Shown: one piece after another, positions 1-7,563 of the stretch
Layout: every line of letters starts with the position of its first letter
Numbering within the stretch: the first letter of the stretch is position 1
Assembly (NCBI RefSeq): GCF_029946515.1
Contig: NZ_JARZHH010000004.1
Location: 1 to 64,000 of the forward strand
Reading direction: 5' to 3'
Length of the DNA stretch: 64,000 nt
Source: Polyangium sp. 6x1
Lineage (GTDB): Bacteria; Myxococcota_A; Polyangia; Polyangiales; Polyangiaceae
Program-made: the position numbers and the translations under genes
The notes under the pieces: generated by a model
Seen by the model: the letters and a program-made list of their open reading frames with translations, nothing else
Database searches by the model: none
What the model was told of the DNA's origin: nothing

Positions 1-885
1 CGGCGCCGTGGCCGTCGGCGCCGCGCGCCCGCGGCCGCCGCCGCCGCCGCCGAGGCCCCCGAGCCCGCTCGTGGGGCCCCCGTTGCCCTTCTTGTCGAAC
101 GATTGGGTCCTGGCGACTTCCGAGCGCTCCTCCGCCATGTCACGCGTCGTCGTCGCGTCCGCGAGCCGCGCGTCGTCGAGCTCCGCGACCACGCGTTTGC
201 CCCCGCCGGGCCTCCCTCCCGGCAGCGCCGGCACCCCTTCGTACGTCGATCCGCCCATGGGCGGCGCCTGCGCGAAGAGATCGTTGGTCTGCAAAGTTTC
301 TCGCTGGACCATGCGGACCGAGCGCAGATCGAAGCGGAACGAGAGCGCCGAGCTCGACCCGACGCCGAGCTTCACCTTGTTCCAGTCCTCGCCCGAGGTG
401 TTGTCCACGATGGCCCACGCCTCGACCTTCATCTTGCCGTCCTTGCCGACGGAGACGCGGTAGCTCGGCTTCCACGACGGGGCCTCGGTCACGTACGAGA
501 GGAGGAGCTTGTGCGGCCTCGGCCCCTGGAGCTGGATCTCCATGTTGACGAGGGGCGCGCCGCCGTACTGCTGCTGGTTCTGGATGTTCTGCTGGTTGTT
601 CTCTTGCCCGACGAACGCCGAGCCGGAGGTCGGGTACGCGACGGGCGCGGGTTTGCCCGTCTTCGCGTCGATGACCGTGAGTGACTTCAAGAAATCGTCG
701 ATCTTGTCCCCCGGCACGCTGAGCCGGAGCGAGTCACCGTCGATCTCGGCGTAGCGCTCGAAGTAAGCGATGCCGTTGCGGTAGACGACGACGCGGCCGA
801 GCGTGGTGTCGCTCTTGACGAAGCTCGTGGTCTTGGCGCATCCAGCGAGCCAGAGCAGCGCGATCGGAGCCAGAATCTTTCTCAT
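1..885 (-). CDS. DUF4139 domain lipoprotein, 3' end outside window
   Basis: Reading leftward from ATG at 885-883 gives 295 codons without a stop, so the C-terminal part lies outside the window. The N-terminus MRKILAPIALLWLAGC is a lipoprotein signal with lipobox LAGC (Cys16), so the product is probably anchored in the outer or inner membrane facing the periplasm. Residues around 25-80 (GRVVVYRNGIAYFERYAEI, then a K-IDDFLKSLTV stretch) and the later PSWKPSYRVSV / AWAIVDNTSGEDW segments match the mucoidy-inhibitor-A-like/DUF4139 family, whose function is unknown. A Gln/Asn-rich loop lies near residues 95-105, and the visible end is Gly-rich and low complexity. It is divergent from the Fur-family gene, separated by 233 bp. 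The family call is from remembered motif similarity. Confidence 0.75.
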   Translation of the reverse strand, partial: MRKILAPIALLWLAGCAKTTSFVKSDTTLGRVVVYRNGIAYFERYAEIDGDSLRLSVPGDKIDDFLKSLTVIDAKTGKPAPVAYPTSGSAFVGQENNQQNIQNQQQYGGAPLVNMEIQLQGPRPHKLLLSYVTEAPSWKPSYRVSVGKDGKMKVEAWAIVDNTSGEDWNKVKLGVGSSSALSFRFDLRSVRMVQRETLQTNDLFAQAPPMGGSTYEGVPALPGGRPGGGKRVVAELDDARLADATTTRDMAEERSEVARTQSFDKKGNGGPTSGLGGLGGGGGGRGRAAPTATAP

Positions 886-1118
886 CGGGAAGACCTCTAC
901 GTGCGAGCCAGCAGGAGGCGCGGCGCGCCGAAGGCCCTTCGACGAACGACCCGCCCCAACGATCTGAGGATGGTAAACCGAGTCCTCTTGCTTCCAGACA
1001 GAAAGAACGACGACGGGGCCATCTCCTTACACACGGTGGACATCTGCAACAGCATCCCCGTTGCGACTTCTCCTCGGTCCCCATTGCGACCCGCCCGTGG
1101 CCGGAGTAGGGAACAGGC

Positions 1119-1565
1119 ATGGCGCGCTCGACGGACCCTCCCAGCATCGACGAGCTACGGTCGCTCGTCCGGAACAAGGGCCTGCGCGCGACGGCCCCCC
1201 GCCTGGCCGTGCTCCGCCGGCTGCTCGCGCAGAAGACGCCGGTGAGCCACGGCGACCTGTGCGCCGAGCTCGCGCCGGAGGGCTGGGACCGCGCGACGAT
1301 CTACCGAAACCTGATCGACCTGACGGAGGTGGGTCTGGTGCGACGCACCGACGTGGGCGACCACGTCTGGCGTTTCGAGCTGCTGCGGGAAGGGGGCGAG
1401 CACGACGGCGGGACGCACCCGCACTTCGTCTGCAACAGCTGCGGCGAGGTGGCGTGCCTGCCCGACGAGATCGTCGAGGTGAAGCCGGCGCGTGGCATCC
1501 CGCGGGCCCTGCGCAAGAAGGGGCTGGAGATTCAGTTCCGCGGGACGTGTGATCGGTGCGCGTGA
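1119..1565 (+). CDS. Fur-family metal-responsive transcriptional regulator
   Basis: The protein has 148 residues, the usual length for Fur/PerR/Zur. It has an N-terminal winged helix (about 10-85; RATAPRLAVLRRLL and the recognition helix WDRATIYRNLIDL) and a C-terminal metal/dimerisation domain. Metal ligands visible are H95/H100/H102, C105 and C108 (FVCNSCGEV) and a C-terminal pair C144/C147 (GTCDRC), the structural zinc site. I cannot tell from sequence whether it senses iron, zinc or peroxide. Compared with classical Fur the HHDH motif is altered to HPHF, so a Zur- or PerR-like role is as likely. The start ATG follows a gap of 233 bp shared with the divergent DUF4139 lipoprotein. Confidence 0.88.
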   Translation: MARSTDPPSIDELRSLVRNKGLRATAPRLAVLRRLLAQKTPVSHGDLCAELAPEGWDRATIYRNLIDLTEVGLVRRTDVGDHVWRFELLREGGEHDGGTHPHFVCNSCGEVACLPDEIVEVKPARGIPRALRKKGLEIQFRGTCDRCA

Positions 1566-1639
1566 GGGGCGGTCGGAAGCGGAAGGGGTGAGGGCGGAGC
1601 AGGCGCGTATTTGGCGCCGGTGAGGGGCGTGCAGGGATT

Positions 1640-1668
1640 GCTGCAACGACAGCGCCACTGCTTGCAGC
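1640..1668. repeat. Inverted repeat downstream of the Fur-family gene
   Basis: Arms GCTGCAA (1640-1646) and TTGCAGC (1662-1668) are perfect 7-bp inverted repeats with a 15-bp spacer, 75 bp after the Fur-family stop. It could be part of a transcription end or an operator for the following lipoprotein gene. No T-run follows, so a rho-independent terminator is not supported. Confidence 0.3.
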
Positions 1669-1697
1669 GCGGACTCCGGCTCGTACAGCTTCTACAG

Positions 1698-1709
1698 TTG
1701 TCCGGACAA
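1698..1709. promoter_or_regulatory. Perfect 12-bp palindrome TTGTCCGGACAA
   Basis: This perfect palindrome ends 5 bp before the ATG at 1715 and overlaps the candidate ribosome-binding sequence AAGGGAG (1708-1714). The position suggests an operator that could block translation or transcription start of the small lipoprotein. A similar TGTCC-CC-GGACA element is at 25625-25636. Function is inference. Confidence 0.25.
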
Positions 1710-1714
1710 GGGAG

Positions 1715-2029
1715 ATGAGGAGCGTGAACGGACATCGAGCCACGCTCCTCATCCTATGGCTCCTCGCGCTGCTCGCCGGCTGCGAGGAGCGACCGGACAA
1801 GCCGGCGGTGAACAGGAACGACGCGGGGCGTGTCGTCGTGCGCGAGGAGTGCCACGCCCCGACCAACAGTTGCTACCAGGGCTGCTTCGAACGAGGCGAG
1901 GAGCTTTATTGCCCTGCCTGCTGCTTCGACAATTTGATCTTCTGCAACGAGGGCAACCCGTACGACTTCGAGCGGTGCAAGACCGCCGAGTCGAACCCGA
2001 CGCCGACACGACCCCCGTCCAAGAAGTGA
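1715..2029 (+). CDS. Small Cys-rich lipoprotein of unknown function
   Basis: The 104-residue product starts with a hydrophobic signal ending in lipobox LLAGC (Cys at about 23), followed by a Cys-rich region (CHAPTNSCYQGC, YCPACCFDN, FCNEGN, RCK) with eight further cysteines that probably form disulfides outside the cytoplasm. The C-terminus is a Thr/Pro-rich tail. I do not recognise a family. ATG at 1715 is preceded directly by AAGGGAG. GTG at 1724 is better spaced from that sequence and also leaves a full signal peptide, so the true start may be 9 bp later. A perfect palindrome overlaps the translation start region. Confidence 0.65.
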   Translation: MRSVNGHRATLLILWLLALLAGCEERPDKPAVNRNDAGRVVVREECHAPTNSCYQGCFERGEELYCPACCFDNLIFCNEGNPYDFERCKTAESNPTPTRPPSKK

Positions 2030-2490
2030 ACGCGGCCCCCTCCAGAAGCGCCCACAGCTGCACGCCATCCCCCACGCCCCTCACGAAGCCGACCGCGTGA
2101 AACCGACGCGCCCGCGCTTCGGACGCCCGTGCCGTCCGCTCACCGCCTCCGCGCGTTCTCTTCCCACGCGTCGAGGAAAGACAGCTACATCACACGCCGA
2201 CCCTCCTACGGGTTTGCGTTTCGCTCCTACAGGTTTGCGTTTCGCTCCTGCGGGTTTGCGTTTTGCTCCTCGCGCGTCAGCGGTTTTCTCCCGCGGACGA
2301 GCGTTTCGCTCCCGCGCCGCCGCGTTTCGCTCGTACGCGCCCCGCCGCGCTCCCTGCACGTCCGCCCCGGCCTCGGGGGCGTCTCCGCGCCCATCGTGTA
2401 CAGCCGTACGGTTCTACGCCACGGCTTACGCCTCTTCTGATACCGTCCACACCGAACCAGCGTACGCCGCTCGGTCGGGAGGATGTGTTG
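2030..2490. other. Non-coding 461-bp stretch with a short tandem repeat
   Basis: I find no convincing gene here. Open frames cross it on both strands but have the Arg/Ala/Ser-rich composition typical of GC-rich shadow frames. It holds three 21-bp tandem repeats (2203-2265) and the promoter region of the gene at 2491. More GCGTTTCGCTC-like pieces occur at about 2302-2335, hinting at decayed further copies. Confidence 0.5.
2203..2265. repeat. Three tandem copies of a 21-bp unit
   Basis: The unit is close to CTCCTACGGGTTTGCGTTTCG, read at 2203-2223, 2224-2244 and 2245-2265 with one to three changes per copy. Partial cognates (GCGTTTCGCTC) follow at about 2302-2335. The period is a multiple of three, so frames crossing it show a heptapeptide repeat, but no gene is supported. 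It lies about 230 bp upstream of the ATG at 2491. Confidence 0.7.
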
Positions 2491-3126
2491 ATGGGTGCGA
2501 TCGACTACAAGCGTTTCTACCGGATTCTCACGCGATGCCAGGAGCTCGGCACGGACACGGGTGCGCGACCGGTGGTGGCGCGGGTGTATGCGGACGTGTT
2601 GAAGGGGTCGGTGGAGGCGTTTCTCACCGCGCACAAGTCCGTCGTCACCGGGGAGAGCGCGGCGGGCAAGGAGGGGGCGGAGGCGAATGCCGCGCTCGTG
2701 TCGATCGACCAACCTTATCGCGAGGCGCGCGCCGTCGCATTGGCCTACGTGCCCACGTTGACGGTGCCCGATACCCTCAAGCGGCAGCCGACCGACACCG
2801 ACAAGGTAACTGCGCTCGAGGATCTGCTCGACGCGGTCGACGATCACCTGGGATCCCCGTGGGCCGACGAGATCGTGAACGGCGATTTCGGCCAGCGCGC
2901 ACCCCAGGTGATCAAAGAAATTCGCGAATCGGTCGAGGCCAACACGGCGCTCGCCAATGCAAAACACGCGCGCGCGACGGCGTACGGGCCCGCCTACGAG
3001 AAGTACATCTCGTTCAAGCGTGTCGTGCGCGAGGTGCACGGGCCATCGTCGAAGGAATACAAGCGAATCCACCTGCGCGCGGCGAGCGGGGTGGAGGAGG
3101 GCGGAGACGAGGGCACGGAGGGGTGA
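2491..3126 (+). CDS. Hypothetical protein, helical, unknown function
   Basis: The product has 211 residues and begins MGAIDYKRFYRILTRC. ATG at 2491 was chosen because GGGAGGA stands a few bases upstream; the frame is open further upstream but only through repeat-derived sequence. It is predicted mostly alpha-helical from composition, with no signal peptide and no membrane segment. Features are an acidic centre, the stretch AYVPTLTVPDTL, and a basic C-terminal third (EKYISFKRVVREVHG) with an acidic tail. I do not recognise a domain. It precedes the AAA ATPase/partner pair by 105 bp on the same strand, so it could be an accessory of that cassette, but the gap and its typical GC-rich codon use argue it may be a resident gene. 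Confidence 0.6.
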   Translation: MGAIDYKRFYRILTRCQELGTDTGARPVVARVYADVLKGSVEAFLTAHKSVVTGESAAGKEGAEANAALVSIDQPYREARAVALAYVPTLTVPDTLKRQPTDTDKVTALEDLLDAVDDHLGSPWADEIVNGDFGQRAPQVIKEIRESVEANTALANAKHARATAYGPAYEKYISFKRVVREVHGPSSKEYKRIHLRAASGVEEGGDEGTEG

Positions 3127-3231
3127 GGGGACGGGCGGGGTGGGGCCTTCCAAGCGGAACGGCGCCCGCCCCGCGTCCCGTGGGATCGTTGACCGATCCG
3201 CGGACATGTGGTTGCCTGCGCACAGGCGACC

Positions 3232-4395
3232 ATGAAGCGGCTGCAAGTCCGGGGCTTCGGCCCGATCAAGGAAGGTGATGTCGAGTTCGGGGATCTCACG
3301 GTCCTCGTCGGGCCGCAGGCCACCGGCAAGAGCCTGTTCGTGCAGCTCTACAAGGCCGTCGAGGATGCAGCGGCGATTACCAACGAACTACTCAAATACG
3401 GATTTGAGTGGTTCACCGGGCACGATCCAGCCCGTGACTATTGCTCCCTCTACTTCGGTGGCGGCCTGGAGGACGTGATTCAGAAGGACACTGCCGTCAT
3501 TCGCGACCGTCGACGTGTCGACTTCAACAAGGTCGCCGCCCCGGATTCAATCGACGATGACGACGAGACGGTGTCGTTGATTCCGGCGCAACGCGTCCTC
3601 GTGCTCCAGGATGGGTGGCCCAAGCCGTTCATGGCTTATGCCAGCGGCGATCCGTATGCAATCAGGAACTTTAGTGAAACGCTCAGGCGGTTCATGGAAC
3701 AGGTCCTAGGCCACCAAGGTGCTCTCTTCCCTCATCCGACGAGGCTGGAAGCCGGGCTCCATTCCGTGGTGGACGCGTCCATATATGTCGGATCGACGCT
3801 CGAGTTGGAAAGGGAGGGAATGCGCAAGCGCGTCATGTTGAAGCCTCCTGGAAGCGGAGCCGCGTTGCCCTACAGCGCATGGTCCGCGGGACAGCGAGAA
3901 TTTACGCCACTCCTACTCGGGCTCTATAGACTCATGCCGTCGTCAAACGCACGCAGGACCTTTGTCCATACCGTCATCATCGAAGAGCCCGAAATGGGTC
4001 TTCATCCGCAGGCCATCATCAGCTTCGGCCTGCTCGTGCTCGACCTCTTGGCACGCGGTTATCGAGTCATCCTCTCGACGCACTCTCCCGTCATCCTGGA
4101 TCTCGTGTGGGCCCTGCGCGAGCTCTCCAGCGTGAAATCCAAGGTCGGCGTCGAGGCGCTTTGCCGCGTATTCAGCATTGCTAGCCCGACGAAGCCCCTG
4201 AAGGCCGTCCTGACCTCCGCCCTGCAAAAGGATTATCGCACCTACTATTTCCACCGCACCGACACCGGCGTGATCACGGAAGACATCTCCACCTTGGACC
4301 CTGGCTCCGACGACCCGGCCGTCGCCGGTTGGGGCGGGCTCAGCGGCTTCTCGGGACGCATCGCGCAGATCGTCGGCGAGGCCGTGTCGCGATGA
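3232..4395 (+). CDS. OLD/ABC-type AAA ATPase, first gene of a candidate defence pair
   Basis: The 387-residue protein has an ABC/SMC-like ATPase fold. Walker A is GPQATGKS (27-34), the signature-like segment is SAGQREFTPLLLG, Walker B is VIIEEPEMGLHP and the H-loop is STHSPVIL, in the order found in OLD-family/AAA_15/AAA_21 proteins. There is no TOPRIM nuclease domain, so any nuclease would have to be the partner. Its stop overlaps the next gene by four bases (ATGA at 4392-4395), implying translational coupling. Codons that look uncommon for this window (ATA, CTA, TTA-like) are more frequent here, suggesting horizontal transfer. ATG 3232 was preferred to upstream GTG because MKRLQVRGFGPI begins the conserved first strand. 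Pairs of this type include Septu, PARIS and Gabija; this one is none of those by its partner. Confidence 0.8.
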   Translation: MKRLQVRGFGPIKEGDVEFGDLTVLVGPQATGKSLFVQLYKAVEDAAAITNELLKYGFEWFTGHDPARDYCSLYFGGGLEDVIQKDTAVIRDRRRVDFNKVAAPDSIDDDDETVSLIPAQRVLVLQDGWPKPFMAYASGDPYAIRNFSETLRRFMEQVLGHQGALFPHPTRLEAGLHSVVDASIYVGSTLELEREGMRKRVMLKPPGSGAALPYSAWSAGQREFTPLLLGLYRLMPSSNARRTFVHTVIIEEPEMGLHPQAIISFGLLVLDLLARGYRVILSTHSPVILDLVWALRELSSVKSKVGVEALCRVFSIASPTKPLKAVLTSALQKDYRTYYFHRTDTGVITEDISTLDPGSDDPAVAGWGGLSGFSGRIAQIVGEAVSR

Positions 4396-4892
4396 CGGCG
4401 GGCAAGACGAAACCCCGGCCGCCAAAAGAGACATTCCGCGACGCCGTGAACCCGTGCAAGCCCCTGCTGCACCGCGAGGGGCTCCAGGCCATCAAGAGAG
4501 GCGAAGGCAAGGGGCAGATCTCCGGAGAGCACGCCAGCAAGATCCTCGGCAGCGTGGACATCGACGGCGACTGCCGGGCGACGCATCCGGAGTCGAACCG
4601 CTGGGACTACGTCGTCGGGTACGAGCGCTCGGGCCAAGCCATCGCCCACTTCATCGAGGTTCACTCCGCCGAGACGAGCGAGGTCTCGGTCGTCGAGAAG
4701 AAGCTCGATTGGCTCGAAACCTTCCTCCAGCACGACGCGGCGCGAAAACTCGCAGCACTCCCGCGCGAGCTCCACTGGGTCGCCTCCGGCCGCATCAACA
4801 TCCCCCAGCACACCCCCCAGTACAAAAAGCTCCAGACCACCCTGCGCAAGCGCGGGCTCTCCTTCGCAGGCAAGACCCTCCTCCTCACCTGA
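4392..4892 (+). CDS. Unknown partner protein of the AAA ATPase, possibly nuclease-like
   Basis: The 166-residue protein starts inside the stop region of the ATPase gene. Its core is RWDYVVGYERSG (70-81) then IAHFIEVHSAETSEV (84-98) and KKLDWLETFL (103-112), ending in KTLLLT. The order Asp (D72), hydrophobic strand, E89-x-H91, helix resembles a PD-(D/E)XK core in which the lysine is replaced by histidine, but this is a suggestion from pattern only. The N-terminus is basic (MTAGKTKPRPPK). There is no signal peptide or membrane segment. Gene coupling to an OLD-type ATPase suggests it is the effector or inhibitor of a two-gene system. Without homologues I leave the function open. Confidence 0.65.
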   Translation: MTAGKTKPRPPKETFRDAVNPCKPLLHREGLQAIKRGEGKGQISGEHASKILGSVDIDGDCRATHPESNRWDYVVGYERSGQAIAHFIEVHSAETSEVSVVEKKLDWLETFLQHDAARKLAALPRELHWVASGRINIPQHTPQYKKLQTTLRKRGLSFAGKTLLLT

Positions 4893-4915
4893 GCCCGTCC
4901 CCCACCCTGCATCGA

Positions 4916-5030
4916 GGCGCGCGGGAGGCGTGTCACGCGTGGGGGTGGGGGGTCCTGTTGTTTGAGGGGTCGCTCTGCGACCCCGAGTTCGGGGGGACCA
5001 CCCCCGCGCGTGACACGCCTCCCGCGCGCC
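4916..5030. repeat. 115-bp palindromic element with nested hairpin
   Basis: The left arm 4916-4948 and right arm 4998-5030 are inverted repeats of 33 bp with a single mismatch, starting GGCGCGCGGGAGGCGTGTCA on the left. Inside is a second perfect stem, GGGGTCGC / GCGACCCC, with loop TCT (4966-4984). GGTCC (4951-4955) and GGACC (4995-4999) can add to the outer stem. The region codes for nothing I recognise. It lies 23 bp after the stop of the unknown partner gene and 103 bp before the DUF2760 gene, both on the plus strand. It may be a REP/MITE-like mobile palindrome or a very strong transcription stop; no T-run follows the stem. Confidence 0.75.
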
Positions 5031-5133
5031 GGTCGTCCCGTCCGAAGCTCACCTCCCCCGGCTCCCCCAGCCCCGGCAAAAACCCGCTCGCCGGAAACTC
5101 CCACCTTCGCGCGGCACGCGTTACCCTTCCAAC

Positions 5134-5709
5134 GTGTCCGAAGAAGTCCCGCTCCCTCTCGCCACGCGGCTCTGGTTTGCCTGGGCCTGCCTGGTTCGGA
5201 TCCTGTTCGACGGCCAATTCGCGGCTCGCGTGTTCAAGGCCGCCGCGCCGGCCCTCCCAGCGCCCGCGCCCGAGCCGGCCAAGCTGCCCGAAAAGGCCAA
5301 GAAACCTGCGCCTGAAAAGCCCGCGGAGCCCGACCTCTCGCCGGCCCTGTCGCTCCTCGCGCTCCTCCAGCGGGAGGGCAGGCTCGTCGACTTCCTGGAG
5401 CAGGACATCGCCACCTTCCCCGACGCCGAGATTGGCGCCGCCGTCCGCGTCGTTCACGAGGGATGCCGCAAGGCGCTCCACGACCACCTCACGATCGTCC
5501 CTGTGAGGAGCGAGGACGAGGGGCAAAAGGTGACGCTGGAGGCGGGCTTCTCTCCGGCCGAGGTGAAGCTCACGGGCAACGTGCAGGGCAAACCTCCTTA
5601 TCGAGGGACGATGCAGCATCGGGGCTGGAGGGTCGCGAAGATTCACCTGCCCACGCCCACAGAGGGCCACGACCCGAAGATCCTCGCGCCCGCGGAGGTG
5701 GAGCTGTGA
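5134..5709 (+). CDS. DUF2760 protein, first gene of an Hsp70 operon
   Basis: The 191-residue product starts at GTG 5134 with a hydrophobic amphipathic segment (LATRLWFAWACLVRILF), then an Ala/Pro/Lys linker (about 35-68), then a folded domain beginning PALSLLALLQREGRLVDFLEQDI and including VRVVHEGCRKAL, KLTGNVQGKPPYRGTMQHRGW and LAPAEVEL. This is the DUF2760 pattern, a family of unknown function that I recall beside Hsp70-like genes. The stop TGA overlaps the GTG start of the next gene (5706-5709), so the two are translationally coupled. It may be an adaptor or substrate-targeting partner for the Hsp70 proteins; this is inference from context. Confidence 0.82.
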   Translation: MSEEVPLPLATRLWFAWACLVRILFDGQFAARVFKAAAPALPAPAPEPAKLPEKAKKPAPEKPAEPDLSPALSLLALLQREGRLVDFLEQDIATFPDAEIGAAVRVVHEGCRKALHDHLTIVPVRSEDEGQKVTLEAGFSPAEVKLTGNVQGKPPYRGTMQHRGWRVAKIHLPTPTEGHDPKILAPAEVEL

Positions 5710-7553
5710 CCGCTCGTTTCGTCGTTGGTATCGATCTCGGCACCACCCATTCCGCCCTCGCATACGCCGAGAGCGCCGAAGAAAAGCCGCGCGCCGAGGT
5801 CCTGCCCATTCTTCAGCTCGTCGCCCGCGGCACGCTGGAAGAGCGCACGCTCTTGCCTTCGTTTTATTACGCCGCGCACGAGAGCGAGGGCGCGCAGGGT
5901 TTGCCCTGGGACGCCGATCGCTCGTTCGTCGTGGGTGAATATGCCCGCACGCGCGGCATCGACGCGCCGATCCGGCTCGTGTCGAGCGCGAAGAGCTGGC
6001 TCTCGCATGCGGGCGTGGACCGGCGCTCGGCGCTCCTGCCGCTCGGCGCGCCCGAGGACGTCGAGAAGATCTCGCCCGTCGAGGCCTCGTGGCGATACCT
6101 GGAGCACCTCGCCGAGGCGTGGCAGCATCGGCAAGGAAAGGAGCAATCGCTCTCGGCGCAGGAGATCGTGCTCACGGTGCCGGCCTCGTTCGACGCGTCG
6201 GCGCGGGATCTCACGGTCGAGGCCGCGGGGCTCGCCGGGTTCGAGGACCTCACGCTCCTCGAAGAGCCGCAGGCCGCGCTGTATGCCTGGATCGACGCCG
6301 CGGGCGAGGATTGGCGCAAATACATCCACCCGGGCGACGTGATCCTCGTCGTCGACGTCGGCGGCGGCACGACCGACTTTTCGGCCATCGCCGCGACCGA
6401 GGTGAATGGCTCGCTCTCGCTCGAGCGCGTGGCCGTGGGCGATCACATTTTGCTCGGCGGCGACAACATGGACCTCGCGCTCGCGCACGTGGCGCGGCAG
6501 AAGTTCGTCGCCGAGGGCAAGGAGCTCGATCGATGGCAAATGATCGCGCTCACGCACGCGGCGCGCGTGGCCAAGGAGCGGCTCCTGTCGGACGCCTCGA
6601 TCGAGAGCTTGCCCGTCGTCGTCCCGAGCCGCGGCGCGAAGCTGCTCGGCGCGTCCTTGCGCACCGACCTCTTGCAATCCGAGGTCGCGAAGATCCTCGT
6701 CGACGGGTTTTTCCCGGTCGTCACAGCGAGCGCCCGCCCCGCGCAACGCGCCCGCGGCGGCCTCACGCAGCTCGGCTTGCCTTATGCGCAGGACGCGGGC
6801 GTCACGCGCCACCTCGCGGCGTTCCTGGGCCGCCACGCGCGCGCGCTCGATCGGATCGAAGGGTTTCCGCGGCGCGAGGGCCGCGCGCTCCTGCACCCCA
6901 CGGTGCTGCTCTTCAATGGCGGCGTCATGAAAGGCAAGGTCCTCGCCGATCGGATCGTCTCGACGCTCAATGCTTGGCTCGAAGCGGACGGCGGCGCGCC
7001 GGTGCGCGTCTTGCCCTCGGCCGACCTCGACCTCGCCGTCGCGCGCGGCGCGGCCACGTACGGGCTCGTGCGCAAGGGCCGTGGCCTGCGCATTCGCGGC
7101 GGCACGGCGCGAGCGTATTACGTGGGCATCGAGAGCGCGGTGCCGGCCGTGCCCGGCCTCGAACCGCCGATCACCGCGTTATGCGTCGCTCCGTTCGGCA
7201 TGGAGGAGGGCACGGAGGCGGCCTTGCCGCCGCAGGAGCTCGGCGTCGTGGTCGGCGAGCCCGTGCGATTCCGGTTCTTCGGCTCGTCGGTTCGTCGGGA
7301 CGACCCGGCCGGCGTCGAGCTCGAATCGTGGGGCGAAGGCGAGCTCGACGAGCTCGCGCCCATGGAAGTGACCTTGCCGGCGGACGGGCGCCGCGAGGGC
7401 GACGTCGTGCCCGTGCGGCTGCGGTCGAGCATCACCGAGGTCGGGACCTTGCTCGTCGAGGCCGTGCCAATCGAGCCGCAAAAGCCGGGCGAAAAGTGGA
7501 AGGTCGAGCTTGGCGTACGCGCGCACGGCGGCGAGGTCGCCGTGGAAGGCTAG
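5706..7553 (+). CDS. Hsp70-family protein (DnaK-like ATPase), first paralogue
   Basis: The 615-residue protein starts at GTG 5706, overlapping the DUF2760 stop. The actin-like ATPase domain has phosphate-1 GIDLGTTHSALAY (about 8-20), phosphate-2 VVDVGGGTTDFS (about 215-226) and the adenosine loop LLFNGGVMKG (about 400). Canonical DnaK is about 640 residues, but here the C-terminal third (PFGMEEGTEA, EPVRFRFFGS, then beta-rich segments) is not a recognisable DnaK substrate-binding domain and there is no EEVD-like or lid tail. It probably acts in the cytoplasm on a dedicated client rather than as the general chaperone. A close relative follows 10 bp downstream. Confidence 0.9.
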   Translation: MTARFVVGIDLGTTHSALAYAESAEEKPRAEVLPILQLVARGTLEERTLLPSFYYAAHESEGAQGLPWDADRSFVVGEYARTRGIDAPIRLVSSAKSWLSHAGVDRRSALLPLGAPEDVEKISPVEASWRYLEHLAEAWQHRQGKEQSLSAQEIVLTVPASFDASARDLTVEAAGLAGFEDLTLLEEPQAALYAWIDAAGEDWRKYIHPGDVILVVDVGGGTTDFSAIAATEVNGSLSLERVAVGDHILLGGDNMDLALAHVARQKFVAEGKELDRWQMIALTHAARVAKERLLSDASIESLPVVVPSRGAKLLGASLRTDLLQSEVAKILVDGFFPVVTASARPAQRARGGLTQLGLPYAQDAGVTRHLAAFLGRHARALDRIEGFPRREGRALLHPTVLLFNGGVMKGKVLADRIVSTLNAWLEADGGAPVRVLPSADLDLAVARGAATYGLVRKGRGLRIRGGTARAYYVGIESAVPAVPGLEPPITALCVAPFGMEEGTEAALPPQELGVVVGEPVRFRFFGSSVRRDDPAGVELESWGEGELDELAPMEVTLPADGRREGDVVPVRLRSSITEVGTLLVEAVPIEPQKPGEKWKVELGVRAHGGEVAVEG

Positions 7554-7563
7554 AGGTTTTTGC

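Noticed and set aside
2203-2265. CRISPR-like repeat array
   Set aside because: Copies are directly adjacent without unique spacers, and no cas genes are present.
5463-5705. Longer N-terminus for the first Hsp70 starting at 5463
   Set aside because: This part is a shadow of the DUF2760 gene; the conserved ATPase start lies at GTG 5706, with the expected 4-bp overlap.
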